Of a stretch of 64,000 bases of DNA, positions 10,001 through 17,903 are shown piece by piece. The stretch comes from Neotamlana sargassicola. Lineage in GTDB: Bacteria > Bacteroidota > Bacteroidia > Flavobacteriales > Flavobacteriaceae. Below the pieces are notes generated by a model. It did no database searches. It was not told the DNA's origin and was given only the letters and a program-made list of their open reading frames with translations. The translations under genes were made by a program, and so were the position numbers. Each line of letters begins with the position of its first letter. Position 1 is the first letter of the stretch. The DNA lies in contig NZ_JAJAPX010000001.1 in NCBI RefSeq assembly GCF_020523965.1, positions 310,001 to 374,000 of the forward strand, read 5' to 3'.

Positions 10001-10539
10001 AACCAACTATTATTATGTTGGCTATATTTTTAAGTTTAATTGGTGTATTTGGCGGTATTGTAGTTACTGGCAGCTCGTTTGTTATTATGATGACTATGGT
10101 TGGTATTATATCGCTTGCTGGTGTTGTTGTAAATAACGGTGTGGTACTACTCGATTACGCCCAATTATTAATTGATCGTAAAAAATTAGAACTCGATTTA
10201 CCAGAAGATGCCTATTTAAACATAGACGATTTATACGAGTGTATTGTTAAAGCGGGTAAAGCACGTTTACGTCCTGTACTTTTAACTGCCATTACTACTA
10301 TTTTAGGTTTAGTTCCTTTAGCCATTGGTTTAAACATAAACTTCTTTACCTTGTTCTCTGAGTTTAACCCACATATTTATATGGGTGGAGACAATGTCGT
10401 GTTTTGGGGACCATTAGCGTGGACTGTAATTTACGGTTTATTAATTGCAACATTTTTAACTTTAATAATAGTTCCTATTTTATTCTTTTTAATAACTAAG
10501 TTAAAAATGAGGTTATTTAAAGATCGTGTTGCTGCGTAA
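7066..10539 (+). CDS. RND family efflux pump, inner-membrane permease
   Basis: Proton-driven transporter of the AcrB/hydrophobe-amphiphile superfamily, 1157 residues, slightly longer than the usual 1020-1050. One N-terminal helix (residues ~22-42) precedes the first periplasmic loop (PEVNETKIYVSTIFPGNTAEDIE), then the TM2-TM6 block, a second large loop, and the TM8-TM12 block. In TM4 the motif is LVDNGIVVVENV: the first proton-relay Asp is present (D415) and the second is Asn (N416), a variation found in some RND branches. An insertion around residues 505-565 adds hydrophobic segments. It is the last gene of the operon and is followed by a strong terminator. The substrate is unknown. Confidence 0.95.
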   Translation: MTDNQKKVNKEFSWSSWAINNKTTMYVLIAVIFYLGVSAFFEMPRENFPEVNETKIYVSTIFPGNTAEDIEKLVTDPLEDQLKTVSNVVEITSTSTEDYSMVIVEFDENLTVEQAKQKVKDEIESETAGEDWPTFNGAKVEPDVFELSLSEEMPILNINISGDYTVEKLKEFGEFLQDDIEDLLEIKEVAIRGAQEKEVEVAVDIYKMTAAKVTFSDIINAINGGNVTMSAGNIKASGQRRTIRVLGEIEKPSELENFVVKAENNFPIYLKDVATVTFHEEDKTTFAREYGHPVVMLDVKKRAGKNMVDAAEQVRAIVENAKANDFPQDLEVSITNDQSSVTIGQVDDLVNNIIFGVILVVTVLMFFLGFKNAIFVGFAIPMSMLMSLMILNMFGITLNTMVLFGLIMGLGMLVDNGIVVVENVYRLMDEEGMSRIEAAKKGIGEIAFPIIISTATTVAAFIPLGLWPGIMGEFMKILPQTLSIVLGSSLFVAIFFNSVLVSNFMSIEDKDMPLKSIITLTGIMAGIGLLVIIFGGDYRGLGALMVFTAIMLWVYRLLLRKWANNFQTKTLVKLENFYERQLRGAFKGRRPYFFTIGTFLLLIFSFIAFGASLGMQRTKVEFFPDNIPNQIIVYIEYPEGTAIEKTNTITKEIESIVYDVLDDNQYKNGDYNFMVESAVSQVGEGAGNPQTDGGSAAEMPHKAKITASMREFKYREGEDSELLRQKVQKALVGIFPGVLISVEKDYNGPPVGAPINIEIEGDDYNELITTAERMREFINSKNVGGVDELKIDVNKDKPVMRVVVDREKAGELGVSASQVGQQLRNSIFGSKAGIYKEDGDDFDIYVRFNEENRYNTSALFNQKITFRDMASGQIREVPVSAIAHAENTSGFSAIKHKDTKRVVTVYSALAPGFTDAGAVVSQIQSEMQSFENLPENIKIDYTGQIEEQNKQMAFLMGAFFTGLGLIFFILIFQFNSISKPTIIMLAIFLSLIGVFGGIVVTGSSFVIMMTMVGIISLAGVVVNNGVVLLDYAQLLIDRKKLELDLPEDAYLNIDDLYECIVKAGKARLRPVLLTAITTILGLVPLAIGLNINFFTLFSEFNPHIYMGGDNVVFWGPLAWTVIYGLLIATFLTLIIVPILFFLITKLKMRLFKDRVAA

Positions 10540-10589
10540 GGAGTAAAGTTTATAATTTTAATCCCTATTGAAAATTTTGATTGATAGCA

Positions 10590-10619
10590 AAAAATCCTCA
10601 ACATATGTTGAGGATTTTT
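10590..10619 (+). terminator. Rho-independent terminator after the RND operon
   Basis: A perfect 15-bp inverted repeat centred between 10604 and 10605 (AATCCTCAACAT/ATGTTGAGGATT) with flanking A and T runs. It separates the efflux operon from aspS and could work in both directions. Confidence 0.85.
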
Positions 10620-10643
10620 GTTTACTTAGTCATTTTACTTCAT

Positions 10644-10651
10644 TAAATTTG
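10644..10651 (+). promoter_or_regulatory. -7 promoter box of aspS
   Basis: TAAATTTG matches TAnnTTTG and lies 18 nt before the aspS ATG. No convincing TTTG -33 element is seen at 19 nt spacing. Confidence 0.6.
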
Positions 10652-10669
10652 CACGATTAAAATTTCGAT

Positions 10670-12424
10670 ATGTACAGAAGTCATAACTGTGGTGAATTAA
10701 GAGCATCACATACAAATACAGAAATAACCTTAGCAGGCTGGGTGCAAGGTGTTAGAGATAAAGGGTTTATGGTTTACGTAGATTTGCGAGACCGTTACGG
10801 GATAACTCAATTATATTTTGATGAAGAGCAAACAAATAAAAAAGTTTTGGAAACCGCCCAAAAACTTGGACGTGAATTTGTAATTCAAGTTAAGGGAAAA
10901 GTACAAGAGCGGGCTTCTAAAAACCCAAATATTCCAACGGGTGATATTGAAGTGCTTGTTTCAGACCTTACTATATTAAACAAAGCTAAACTTCCGCCAT
11001 TTACAATTGAAGATAAAACAGATGGTGGCGAAGATATTCGTATGAAATATCGTTATTTAGATATTAGAAGAAACCCAGTAAAAAACAGCTTGATTTTTAG
11101 ACATAAAGTAACTCAAGAAGTTCGAAATTACCTGTCTAATGCCAGTTTTATTGAGGTTGAAACGCCATATTTAATAAAATCTACGCCAGAAGGCGCTCGC
11201 GATTTCGTAGTGCCAAGTCGTATGAATGAAGGGCAATTTTACGCCTTACCACAATCGCCACAAACATTTAAGCAATTGCTTATGGTTGGTGGTATGGATA
11301 AATATTTCCAGATTGTAAAATGTTTTAGAGATGAAGATTTACGCGCCGACAGACAGCCAGAATTTACACAAATTGATTGTGAAATGGCTTTTATTGAGCA
11401 AGAAGATATTATAAACACCTTTGAAGGTTTAACGCGCCATTTACTTAAAGAAATTAATGGTGTTGAAGTCGATAAATTTCCAAGAATGCTTTACGATGAT
11501 GCTATGCGTTTATACGGAAACGACAAACCAGATATTCGCTTTGGCATGCAGTTTGGCGAATTAAACCAAGTAGCTCAGCATAAAGATTTTGGAGTTTTTA
11601 ATAATGCCGAATTAGTTGTTGGTATTGCTGTTCCTGGTGGAAATAGTTACACCAGAAAAGAAATTGATAAATTAATAAGCTGGGTAAAGCGTCCGCAAGT
11701 TGGAGCTTTAGGTATGGTTTATTGTAGATATAATGATGATGGAAGCTTTAAATCGTCGGTAGATAAATTTTACGATCAAGACGATTTAGCTAAATGGGCC
11801 GAAGTTACAGGTGCAAAACCAGGCGATTTAATTTGTGTGCTTTCTGGTGATAAAAACAAAGTACGCGCACAATTAAGTGCCTTACGCATGGAACTTTCAG
11901 AGCGTTTAGGTTTGCGTAAACCAAACGAATTTGCGCCACTTTGGGTTATTGATTTCCCACTTTTAGAATGGGACGAAGACACCGAGCGTTACCACGCCAT
12001 GCATCACCCATTTACATCGCCAAAACCAGGACAAATAGAATTATTAAAAACAGATCCGGGTGCGGTTAAAGCAAATGCTTACGATTTAGTTTTAAATGGT
12101 AACGAAATTGGCGGTGGTTCTATTCGTATTCACGATAAAGAAACACAAGCTTTAATGTTCGATTATTTAGGATTTACAGAAGAAGAAGCTAAAGCGCAAT
12201 TTGGCTTTTTAATGGATGCATTTCAATATGGTGCGCCTCCGCATGGTGGTTTAGCTTTTGGGTTAGATAGATTGGTGGCTATTCTTGGCGGCCAAGAAAC
12301 TATTCGCGATTATATTGCATTCCCTAAAAATAATGCAGGTCGCGATGTTATGATTGATGCACCTGCACCAATAGACGATGAGCAACTCACAGAATTAAGC
12401 TTAAAACTTAATTTAAAATCATAA
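10670..12424 (+). CDS. aspS: Aspartate-tRNA ligase
   Basis: Class II aminoacyl-tRNA synthetase that charges tRNA-Asp. It has an N-terminal OB-fold anticodon-binding domain (residues ~1-105, [20 protein letters not shown]), motif 2 [14 protein letters not shown] at residues 219-232, a bacterial-type GAD insertion in the middle, and motif 3 beginning [11 protein letters not shown] near residue 531. The 584-residue length is that of the bacterial type. It is monocistronic, flanked by terminators at 10590 and 12430. Confidence 0.97.
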   Translation: MYRSHNCGELRASHTNTEITLAGWVQGVRDKGFMVYVDLRDRYGITQLYFDEEQTNKKVLETAQKLGREFVIQVKGKVQERASKNPNIPTGDIEVLVSDLTILNKAKLPPFTIEDKTDGGEDIRMKYRYLDIRRNPVKNSLIFRHKVTQEVRNYLSNASFIEVETPYLIKSTPEGARDFVVPSRMNEGQFYALPQSPQTFKQLLMVGGMDKYFQIVKCFRDEDLRADRQPEFTQIDCEMAFIEQEDIINTFEGLTRHLLKEINGVEVDKFPRMLYDDAMRLYGNDKPDIRFGMQFGELNQVAQHKDFGVFNNAELVVGIAVPGGNSYTRKEIDKLISWVKRPQVGALGMVYCRYNDDGSFKSSVDKFYDQDDLAKWAEVTGAKPGDLICVLSGDKNKVRAQLSALRMELSERLGLRKPNEFAPLWVIDFPLLEWDEDTERYHAMHHPFTSPKPGQIELLKTDPGAVKANAYDLVLNGNEIGGGSIRIHDKETQALMFDYLGFTEEEAKAQFGFLMDAFQYGAPPHGGLAFGLDRLVAILGGQETIRDYIAFPKNNAGRDVMIDAPAPIDDEQLTELSLKLNLKS

Positions 12425-12429
12425 TTTTT

Positions 12430-12453
12430 AAAATCCTGCAAATGCAGGATTTT
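12430..12453 (+). terminator. Rho-independent terminator of aspS
   Basis: An 11-bp stem (AAAATCCTGCA/TGCAGGATTTT) with a 2-nt loop and a T run, 5 nt after the aspS stop. It also shows that an upstream ATG at 12442, inside the hairpin, is not the start of the following gene. Confidence 0.85.
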
Positions 12454-12504
12454 TTATTACTTTTAATTGGTACTGAAAAAAACAAACTGAAAAAAATTAA
12501 ACCC

Positions 12505-13206
12505 ATGAAACAACTTTTACAATGTGTTACACTTTTATTTTCATTAGTCGTTTTTTCTCAAGATATAAAAGGAACCGAGTTGTTAGATAAAGCCATTGCG
12601 TATCACGATCCAGAAGGAAACTGGGAAACGTTTTCCGATTCCTTAAAAATAACCATGCAAATACCTGAAAAAGAAATTATTGATAACTGTATTAATATTG
12701 ATTTACCAAATACTTTTTTTTCAGTTAAAACTAAAGTAGGAGATGATATTGCCGAATATATAATTAATAAAGACAGTGTAACTATAGTTTTCAATGGGGA
12801 TAAAAACCCTTCCGAAGCCATTTTAAAAGCAAATAAATTAAGTAAAGATCGCGCATTGCTTTATAAAAACTATTACACTTACCTATACGGTTTACCTATG
12901 AAGCTTAAAGATGAAGGCACTATTATTCATGAAAAAGTAGAAAGCAAAACCTTTAAAGGAAAATCATACTTAGTTTTAAAAGCCACTTACGATAAAAGTG
13001 TTGGTAAAGACACTTGGTATTTTTATTTTAATAAGTCTACTTATGCAATGGAAGTGTATCAGTTTTTTCATGATGAAAGCAAAAATGATGGCGAATACAT
13101 CTTGTTATTTGATGAGAAAGTAATCAGTAATATAAAAATGCCAAAAATAAGAGTTTGGTACATGAATAAAGACGATAAACATTTAGGAACCGATATTTTA
13201 AATTAG
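12505..13206 (+). CDS. Secreted DUF6503-like protein
   Basis: A 233-residue exported protein. I place the start at 12505 because it gives a clean signal peptide (MKQLLQCVTLLFSLVVFSQ) and because the in-frame ATG at 12442 lies within the aspS terminator. The mature part begins GTELLDKAIAYHDPEGNWETF, which I recall as characteristic of the flavobacterial DUF6503 family, followed by beta-rich sequence resembling LolA-like outer-membrane lipoprotein-binding folds. There is no lipobox Cys. It probably acts in the periplasm; the role is unknown. The CLC gene follows 11 nt downstream. Confidence 0.75.
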   Translation: MKQLLQCVTLLFSLVVFSQDIKGTELLDKAIAYHDPEGNWETFSDSLKITMQIPEKEIIDNCINIDLPNTFFSVKTKVGDDIAEYIINKDSVTIVFNGDKNPSEAILKANKLSKDRALLYKNYYTYLYGLPMKLKDEGTIIHEKVESKTFKGKSYLVLKATYDKSVGKDTWYFYFNKSTYAMEVYQFFHDESKNDGEYILLFDEKVISNIKMPKIRVWYMNKDDKHLGTDILN

Positions 13207-13217
13207 TTTGAGGCTTC

Positions 13218-15002
13218 ATGAAATTTAACCAACTATTACGAAACTTTTTAATTTGGAAATACAAACATATTTCCGAACGAAATTTTGTGTATATTCTTAG
13301 TGTAATCGTTGGGTTTTTAGCAGGATTAGGCACTGTAACCTTAAGAAACATTACCCATTACATTAGGTTGCTTTTCGAAATCGATTTATTTAAAAACTAC
13401 CAAAACTCGCTCTATTTTATTTTTCCAATTATAGGTCTTTTATTGGTTTATATTATAAAACAAACTTGGTTAAAAAAGCATATTGGCCATGGTATTTCTT
13501 CAACATTACATGCCATTTCAAAATTAAAAGGCATCATTCCCAGATATAATATTTATGCATCACTAATTACAGCACCACTAACTGCAGGATTTGGTGGTTC
13601 GGTTGGGTTACAAGGTCCTGCCGTAAGTGTAGGATCAGCTTTAGGTTCTAACTTAGGACGTTTATTACACGTAAATGCAAATACGCGCATGTTGCTTATT
13701 AGTTGCGCCGCCGCCGGAGCTATGGCAAGTATGTTTAAAGCACCAATTGCCGCCATTATTTTTGCTGTTGAAGTATTTAGTTTAGATGTTGCTTTTGCAT
13801 CTTTAATTCCGTTGCTGTTGGCATCAGTTTCAGCGGTAATAACTTCTTATTTTTTCTTAGGTACCGATTTTTTATTGCGTTTCGAGTTAACCGATAAATT
13901 TCAAATAAACGATATCGCTTTCTATATCATTTTAGGTTTAGTTACTGCTTTTGCTTCGGTTTATTTTTCAAAAGTGTTTTTCGCCATTACCAATTTTTTC
14001 AAACAATTTGAAAGCAGAGCAAAACGCTTACTTATTGGCGGTTTAGCAATCGGAACCATCTTGTATTTTATTCCACCGCTTTATGGTGAAGGTTATGGTA
14101 TAATGAACAACTTACTTAAAGGCGATCATCTTGCCGCTATTGGCACCACACCTTTCGAGTTAGATTTAAATAATATCTGGATTGTAATTGCATTGCTTTT
14201 AGGTATTTCAATATTTAAAGCTATAGCCATGACAACCACTTTTGGTGCTGGCGGTGTTGGCGGTGTATTTATTCCAACTTTGGTTATGGGAAGCGCTTTG
14301 GGTAATGCCTTCGCTAAAATAATTAACAACATTGGTTTTGGGTTTCACGTATCAGAATCCAATTTCACATTAATTGGTATGACAGGGTTAATGGCAGGCG
14401 TTTTACATGCTCCACTTACTGCTATATTTTTAATTGCAGAAATTACCGGTGGCTACGAACTATTTGTTCCGCTTATGTTGGTATCGGCCATATCGTTTGC
14501 TATAACAAAATATTACATTTCACATTCTATTTACACATTAAAACTAGCACAACGTGGCGAGTTAATGACCCACGATAAAGACCAAAACGTGCTTATGGTT
14601 TTAGATATAAACAGAGTTATAGAAACCAACTTTGTTCCCTTAAAACCAGAAATGAGTTTAGGTGATATGCTTCACGAAGGCGTTTCAAAATCTACCAGAA
14701 ATTTATTTCCGGTGGTCGACGATGATAATGCTTTAGTTGGTATTATTTTATTAGATGATGTTCGAGACATCATGTTTAATCAATCGCTTTACAACACTAC
14801 ATTTGTTGAAGACTTAATGCACAACCCGCCCGATATAATCGATTACAATAACGATTCCATGAAAAAAATTATGGCGAAATTTCAAGACTCAAACGCTTGG
14901 AATTTACCCGTAATAAAAGACAATAAATACATGGGCTTTGTGTCAAAATCCAAACTACTTACGGTATATCGCCGAGAATTAATTAATTTTACAAAATCTT
15001 AA
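13218..15002 (+). CDS. CLC-family chloride channel/transporter with C-terminal CBS pair
   Basis: A 594-residue integral membrane protein with the CLC fold (residues ~20-440) and two CBS domains (residues ~455-590), which in this family bind nucleotides and modulate gating. The selectivity-filter motif is GSVGLQGPAVSVGS: the position of the gating glutamate (GREGP in E. coli ClC-ec1) is Gln132. In the helix carrying the internal proton glutamate the sequence is FAVEVF, with Val186 where ClC-ec1 has Glu203. The third filter motif GGVFIPT is intact. By eye this favours a passive anion channel over a proton-coupled exchanger. The small membrane protein at 15011 follows 8 nt downstream. Confidence 0.93.
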   Translation: MKFNQLLRNFLIWKYKHISERNFVYILSVIVGFLAGLGTVTLRNITHYIRLLFEIDLFKNYQNSLYFIFPIIGLLLVYIIKQTWLKKHIGHGISSTLHAISKLKGIIPRYNIYASLITAPLTAGFGGSVGLQGPAVSVGSALGSNLGRLLHVNANTRMLLISCAAAGAMASMFKAPIAAIIFAVEVFSLDVAFASLIPLLLASVSAVITSYFFLGTDFLLRFELTDKFQINDIAFYIILGLVTAFASVYFSKVFFAITNFFKQFESRAKRLLIGGLAIGTILYFIPPLYGEGYGIMNNLLKGDHLAAIGTTPFELDLNNIWIVIALLLGISIFKAIAMTTTFGAGGVGGVFIPTLVMGSALGNAFAKIINNIGFGFHVSESNFTLIGMTGLMAGVLHAPLTAIFLIAEITGGYELFVPLMLVSAISFAITKYYISHSIYTLKLAQRGELMTHDKDQNVLMVLDINRVIETNFVPLKPEMSLGDMLHEGVSKSTRNLFPVVDDDNALVGIILLDDVRDIMFNQSLYNTTFVEDLMHNPPDIIDYNNDSMKKIMAKFQDSNAWNLPVIKDNKYMGFVSKSKLLTVYRRELINFTKS

Positions 15003-15010
15003 TTAATAGC

Positions 15011-15250
15011 ATGAAGTATTTAATAGGCATCATCTTTTTTGCAGCATTAGCAAGCATTATTTGTGGCTTCGTTTTACAAGTCCCTTACTCCGAAAAGCTC
15101 ATAGGTTTTGGCGTAGTTGCCTTATTTTTTGTAGTCATCCCAATGTTTTCTTATCGCCACTGGAAAGATAAAGATGTAAAAGATTATATGCTTACCAAAG
15201 AAAACCTAGAAGCCATGCGAAAACGCGAAGGCGACAAACGTAAACTTTAA
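15011..15250 (+). CDS. Small two-helix membrane protein
   Basis: A 79-residue protein with two hydrophobic segments (residues ~3-24 and ~32-48), then a charged tail (HWKDKDVKDYMLTKENLEAMRKREGDKRKL). It lies 8 nt after the CLC gene and is probably co-transcribed with it. No family recognised. Confidence 0.75.
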   Translation: MKYLIGIIFFAALASIICGFVLQVPYSEKLIGFGVVALFFVVIPMFSYRHWKDKDVKDYMLTKENLEAMRKREGDKRKL

Positions 15251-15260
15251 TTATTTTTTT

Positions 15261-15344
15261 GGGCGTTACCCAAGGGTCGCGCTGTCATTACTCGCTACCT
15301 CCTACGTCGGTGAGCTCAAACAGGCCATTCCATCGCTAACGCAG
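15261..15344 (+). repeat. GGGCGTTAC...CTAACGC intergenic repeat, copy A (diverged)
   Basis: Starts GGGCGTTACCCAAGGGTCG and ends CATCGCTAACGCAG, GC-richer than its surroundings. It begins 10 nt after the stop of the gene at 15011. Ends and orientation match the other copies at 17801, 37785, 40228 and 51487, but the interior (CTCGCTACCTCCTACGTCGG) is diverged. The rest of this intergenic region is A+T-rich, with a second inverted-repeat element at 15405. Confidence 0.7.
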
Positions 15345-15404
15345 CCACCAATATTATAATAGACTATTTAACTTGAGTTCGATATAAAACAGGCAATTGC
15401 TTCC

Positions 15405-15462
15405 TTGAGCGCAGTCGAAAGGTTCGCAACAAAAATATCAATTAGGTTTCGACTGCGCTCAA
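15405..15462. repeat. TCGACTGCGCTC-type inverted repeat element
   Basis: A 16-nt sequence (TTGAGCGCAGTCGAAA, 15405-15420) is repeated in perfect inverted orientation (TTTCGACTGCGCTCAA, 15447-15462) and followed by CCTGACA. The same core, CGACTGCGCTC-nnnn-TGACA, occurs inside leuS at 53548-53574. The hairpin sits downstream of the tadA stop and could act in 3' end formation. Confidence 0.75.
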
Positions 15463-15476
15463 CCTGACAAAATATA

Positions 15477-15929
15477 TTAATTAAGATTACGCTTTTCTAC
15501 AAAAAAACGTTTCAATAACCTAGATGCTTCTTCAGCCAAAACGCCACCAATCATTTTAGTTTTTGGGTGTAACTTAGTGTTTAAATTTATACAGCCGCGT
15601 TCTTCATCGCGAGCGCCATAAACAATTTTTCCTATTTGACTCCAGTACAAAGCTCCAGCACACATTTGGCAAGGCTCTAAAGTAACATACAGTGTGCATT
15701 TTTTTAAATATTTTCCGCCTAAAAAATTTGCTGCAGCCGTAATAGCTTGCATTTCGGCATGGGCCGTAACATCGTTTAAGGTTTCTGTTAAATTATGGCA
15801 GCGGGCAATAATTCTGTCTTCTATTACAATAACAGCACCAACAGGAATTTCACCTTTATCAAAAGCAGCTTCGGCTTCCTGCAGCGCTTTTTTCATAAAA
15901 TAGGTATCGTCAAAAGGTTTTATCATCAT
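15477..15929 (-). CDS. tadA: tRNA-specific adenosine deaminase / zinc nucleoside deaminase
   Basis: Deaminates the wobble adenosine of a tRNA anticodon (tRNA-Arg in most bacteria) to inosine. The zinc site is complete: HAEMQAI (His and catalytic Glu) and PCQMCAGAL (two Cys), in a 150-residue single-domain protein of normal size. Start may be Met1 (15929) or Met2 (15926); both lie within 5 nt of a -7 promoter box, so the message is probably leaderless. Divergently transcribed from dxs. Confidence 0.93.
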   Translation of the reverse strand: MMIKPFDDTYFMKKALQEAEAAFDKGEIPVGAVIVIEDRIIARCHNLTETLNDVTAHAEMQAITAAANFLGGKYLKKCTLYVTLEPCQMCAGALYWSQIGKIVYGARDEERGCINLNTKLHPKTKMIGGVLAEEASRLLKRFFVEKRNLN

Positions 15930-15931
15930 AG

Positions 15932-15961
15932 CAAAAATACAAATTCAAACTTGTACTTTTG
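15932..15961. promoter_or_regulatory. Divergent tadA/dxs promoters
   Basis: On the minus strand TATTTTTG (15939-15932) precedes tadA by 2 or 5 nt, depending on which Met is used. On the plus strand TACTTTTG (15954-15961) precedes the dxs GTG by 4 nt. Both are exact TAnnTTTG matches. Given the usual distance from this box to +1, both transcripts would begin at or within a few bases of the start codon. Confidence 0.7.
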
Positions 15962-15965
15962 CGTT

Positions 15966-17717
15966 GTGCAAAATTCAATTTTAAATCAAATACAATCACC
16001 TACAGAACTACGTCTTTTGAACCAAAAGGACTTACCTAAACTTGCCCAAGAGTTACGTGAGTTTATTATAAACATTGTAGCAACAAAACAAGGCCATTTA
16101 GGAGCGAGTTTAGGTGTTGTAGAACTTACAATTGCTTTGCATTATGTGTTTAACACACCAACTGATGAACTTATTTGGGATGTTGGCCACCAAGCATACG
16201 GACATAAAATTTTAACTGGCAGAAAAGATGTTTTTCATACAAATCGAAGGTTAAACGGTATAAGTGGTTTTCCAAAACGAGAAGAAAGTGAATACGATGC
16301 ATTTGGCGTTGGGCATTCGTCAACCTCTATTTCAGCAGCTTTGGGTATGGCTATTGCATCGCAATTAAAAGGAGATAATAAACATCATATTGCTGTTATA
16401 GGCGATGCCAGTATTGCTAGCGGAATGGCTTTCGAAGGTTTAAATCACGCCGGAGTTACCAATGCTAATTTACTCGTAATTTTAAACGATAATGCTATTG
16501 GTATAGACCCAAGTGTTGGAGCGTTAAAACAGTATTTAACCAATGTTAAAAAAGGCACACAAAAGCAAGATAATATTTTTGAAGCCTTAAATTTTAATTA
16601 TTCAGGACCTATTGATGGGCATAATTTAGAAGCTCTTATTTCTGAATTAAACCGATTAAAAACCATAAAAGGCCCTAAATTTTTACACGTAATTACCACT
16701 AAAGGCAAAGGTTTAAAACAAGCAGAAAAGGACCAAGTAAAATATCATGCGCCTGGTAAATTTGATGCCATTACAGGAGAAATTATACCAAAAACTAAAT
16801 CCGGCTACACCAAATTTCAAGACGTTTTTGGCGAAACCATAGTTGAGTTGGCTAAGCAAAATAAAAATATTGTAGGCATTACACCTGCAATGCCAACTGG
16901 AAGTTCTTTAAAATACATGATGGAAGAATTGCCCGAACGTGCTTTCGATGTTGGTATTGCCGAACAACATGCCGTAACTCTGGCTGCAGGCATGGCAACT
17001 CAAGGTTTAATTCCGTTTTGTAATATATATTCCACCTTTTTACAACGTGCTTACGACCAAATAATTCACGATGTTGCTTTGCAAAAATTGCCTGTAATTT
17101 TTTGTTTAGATCGTGCCGGTTTGGTTGGTGAAGATGGCGCTACGCATCATGGTGTTTTCGATTTAAGCTATTTAAATTGCATACCAAATCTTATTGTTTT
17201 TGCACCAAGAAACGAGGTTGAGTTGCGTAACATCATGTACACCGCTCAATTAGGATTAAATCAACCCATCGCTATTCGTTATCCTCGCGGAACTGGAAAT
17301 ATGCTTAATTGGAAAGTGCCGTTTAAACCTATTGAAATTGGAAAAGGCGAACAACTAAAACAAGGAAAAAACCTAGCTGTTTTAAGTGTTGGCACCATTG
17401 CAAGTAACATAACCATATCGATTGAAGATTTAAAAGTTTCGCATTACGATATGCGTTTTGTAAAACCGATTGATGAGAAGTTATTACATGATATTTTTAA
17501 AAACTATAGCACCATAATTACTGTTGAAGATAATAGTGTAAAGGGCGGATTTGGATCTGCAATTTTAGAATTTGCTGCAAAATACAATTACAAAAACACC
17601 ATTAAAGTTAAAGGTATTCCCGATAATTTTATAGAACATGGTAGTGTTGACGACTTACAAAGATTGGTTGGTTTAGATGTTGAAAGTTTAAAAATCGAGT
17701 TTCAAAAATTTGCATAG
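15966..17717 (+). CDS. dxs: 1-deoxy-D-xylulose-5-phosphate synthase
   Basis: Thiamine-diphosphate enzyme that condenses pyruvate and glyceraldehyde 3-phosphate in the first step of the MEP isoprenoid pathway. Motifs: GHQAYGHKILTGR, the ThDP/Mg site GDASIASGMAFEGLNHAG with downstream NDN, and GLVGEDGATHHGVFDLSYL in the pyrimidine-binding domain. I choose GTG at 15966: it gives the normal N-terminus (NSILNQIQSPTELRLLNQKD), follows a -7 box, and avoids a long unlikely extension antisense to tadA. Length 583 is typical for Bacteroidota. It supplies the prenyl synthase at 2830. Confidence 0.95.
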   Translation: MQNSILNQIQSPTELRLLNQKDLPKLAQELREFIINIVATKQGHLGASLGVVELTIALHYVFNTPTDELIWDVGHQAYGHKILTGRKDVFHTNRRLNGISGFPKREESEYDAFGVGHSSTSISAALGMAIASQLKGDNKHHIAVIGDASIASGMAFEGLNHAGVTNANLLVILNDNAIGIDPSVGALKQYLTNVKKGTQKQDNIFEALNFNYSGPIDGHNLEALISELNRLKTIKGPKFLHVITTKGKGLKQAEKDQVKYHAPGKFDAITGEIIPKTKSGYTKFQDVFGETIVELAKQNKNIVGITPAMPTGSSLKYMMEELPERAFDVGIAEQHAVTLAAGMATQGLIPFCNIYSTFLQRAYDQIIHDVALQKLPVIFCLDRAGLVGEDGATHHGVFDLSYLNCIPNLIVFAPRNEVELRNIMYTAQLGLNQPIAIRYPRGTGNMLNWKVPFKPIEIGKGEQLKQGKNLAVLSVGTIASNITISIEDLKVSHYDMRFVKPIDEKLLHDIFKNYSTIITVEDNSVKGGFGSAILEFAAKYNYKNTIKVKGIPDNFIEHGSVDDLQRLVGLDVESLKIEFQKFA

Positions 17718-17800
17718 CACTTTTTTATCTGATTTTCAAAAAAATAGCCTAATTAGAAATTCAAAAAACATAGAGTTTGTTCTAAAACTTATTTGGTGGT

Positions 17801-17895
17801 CGCGTTAGGGATTGCAGTGGAAAGCCCGCAGCTTGCGAGGACTTGTAACGTAAAGCCCGACCCCGATCCCGAATATTCGGGACGGGGTAACGCCC
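17801..17895 (-). repeat. GGGCGTTAC...CTAACGC intergenic repeat, copy B
   Basis: Read on the minus strand it begins GGGCGTTACCCCGTCCCG and ends AATCCCTAACGCG. It contains a perfect 16-bp palindrome TCCCGAATATTCGGGA (17867-17882). It lies 8 nt from the dgt stop codon, in the same orientation as dgt. Copy D at 40228 is its closest match, sharing the palindrome and the AAAGCCCGAC block. Confidence 0.85.
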
Positions 17896-17903
17896 AAAGG
17901 ATT

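Noticed and set aside
12442-12504. Upstream start for the secreted DUF6503-like gene
   Set aside because: The ATG is inside the aspS terminator hairpin and would bury the signal peptide.
15795-15965. N-terminal extension of dxs
   Set aside because: The extra 57 codons are antisense to tadA and unlike any Dxs N-terminus; the GTG at 15966 directly after a -7 box gives the expected protein.
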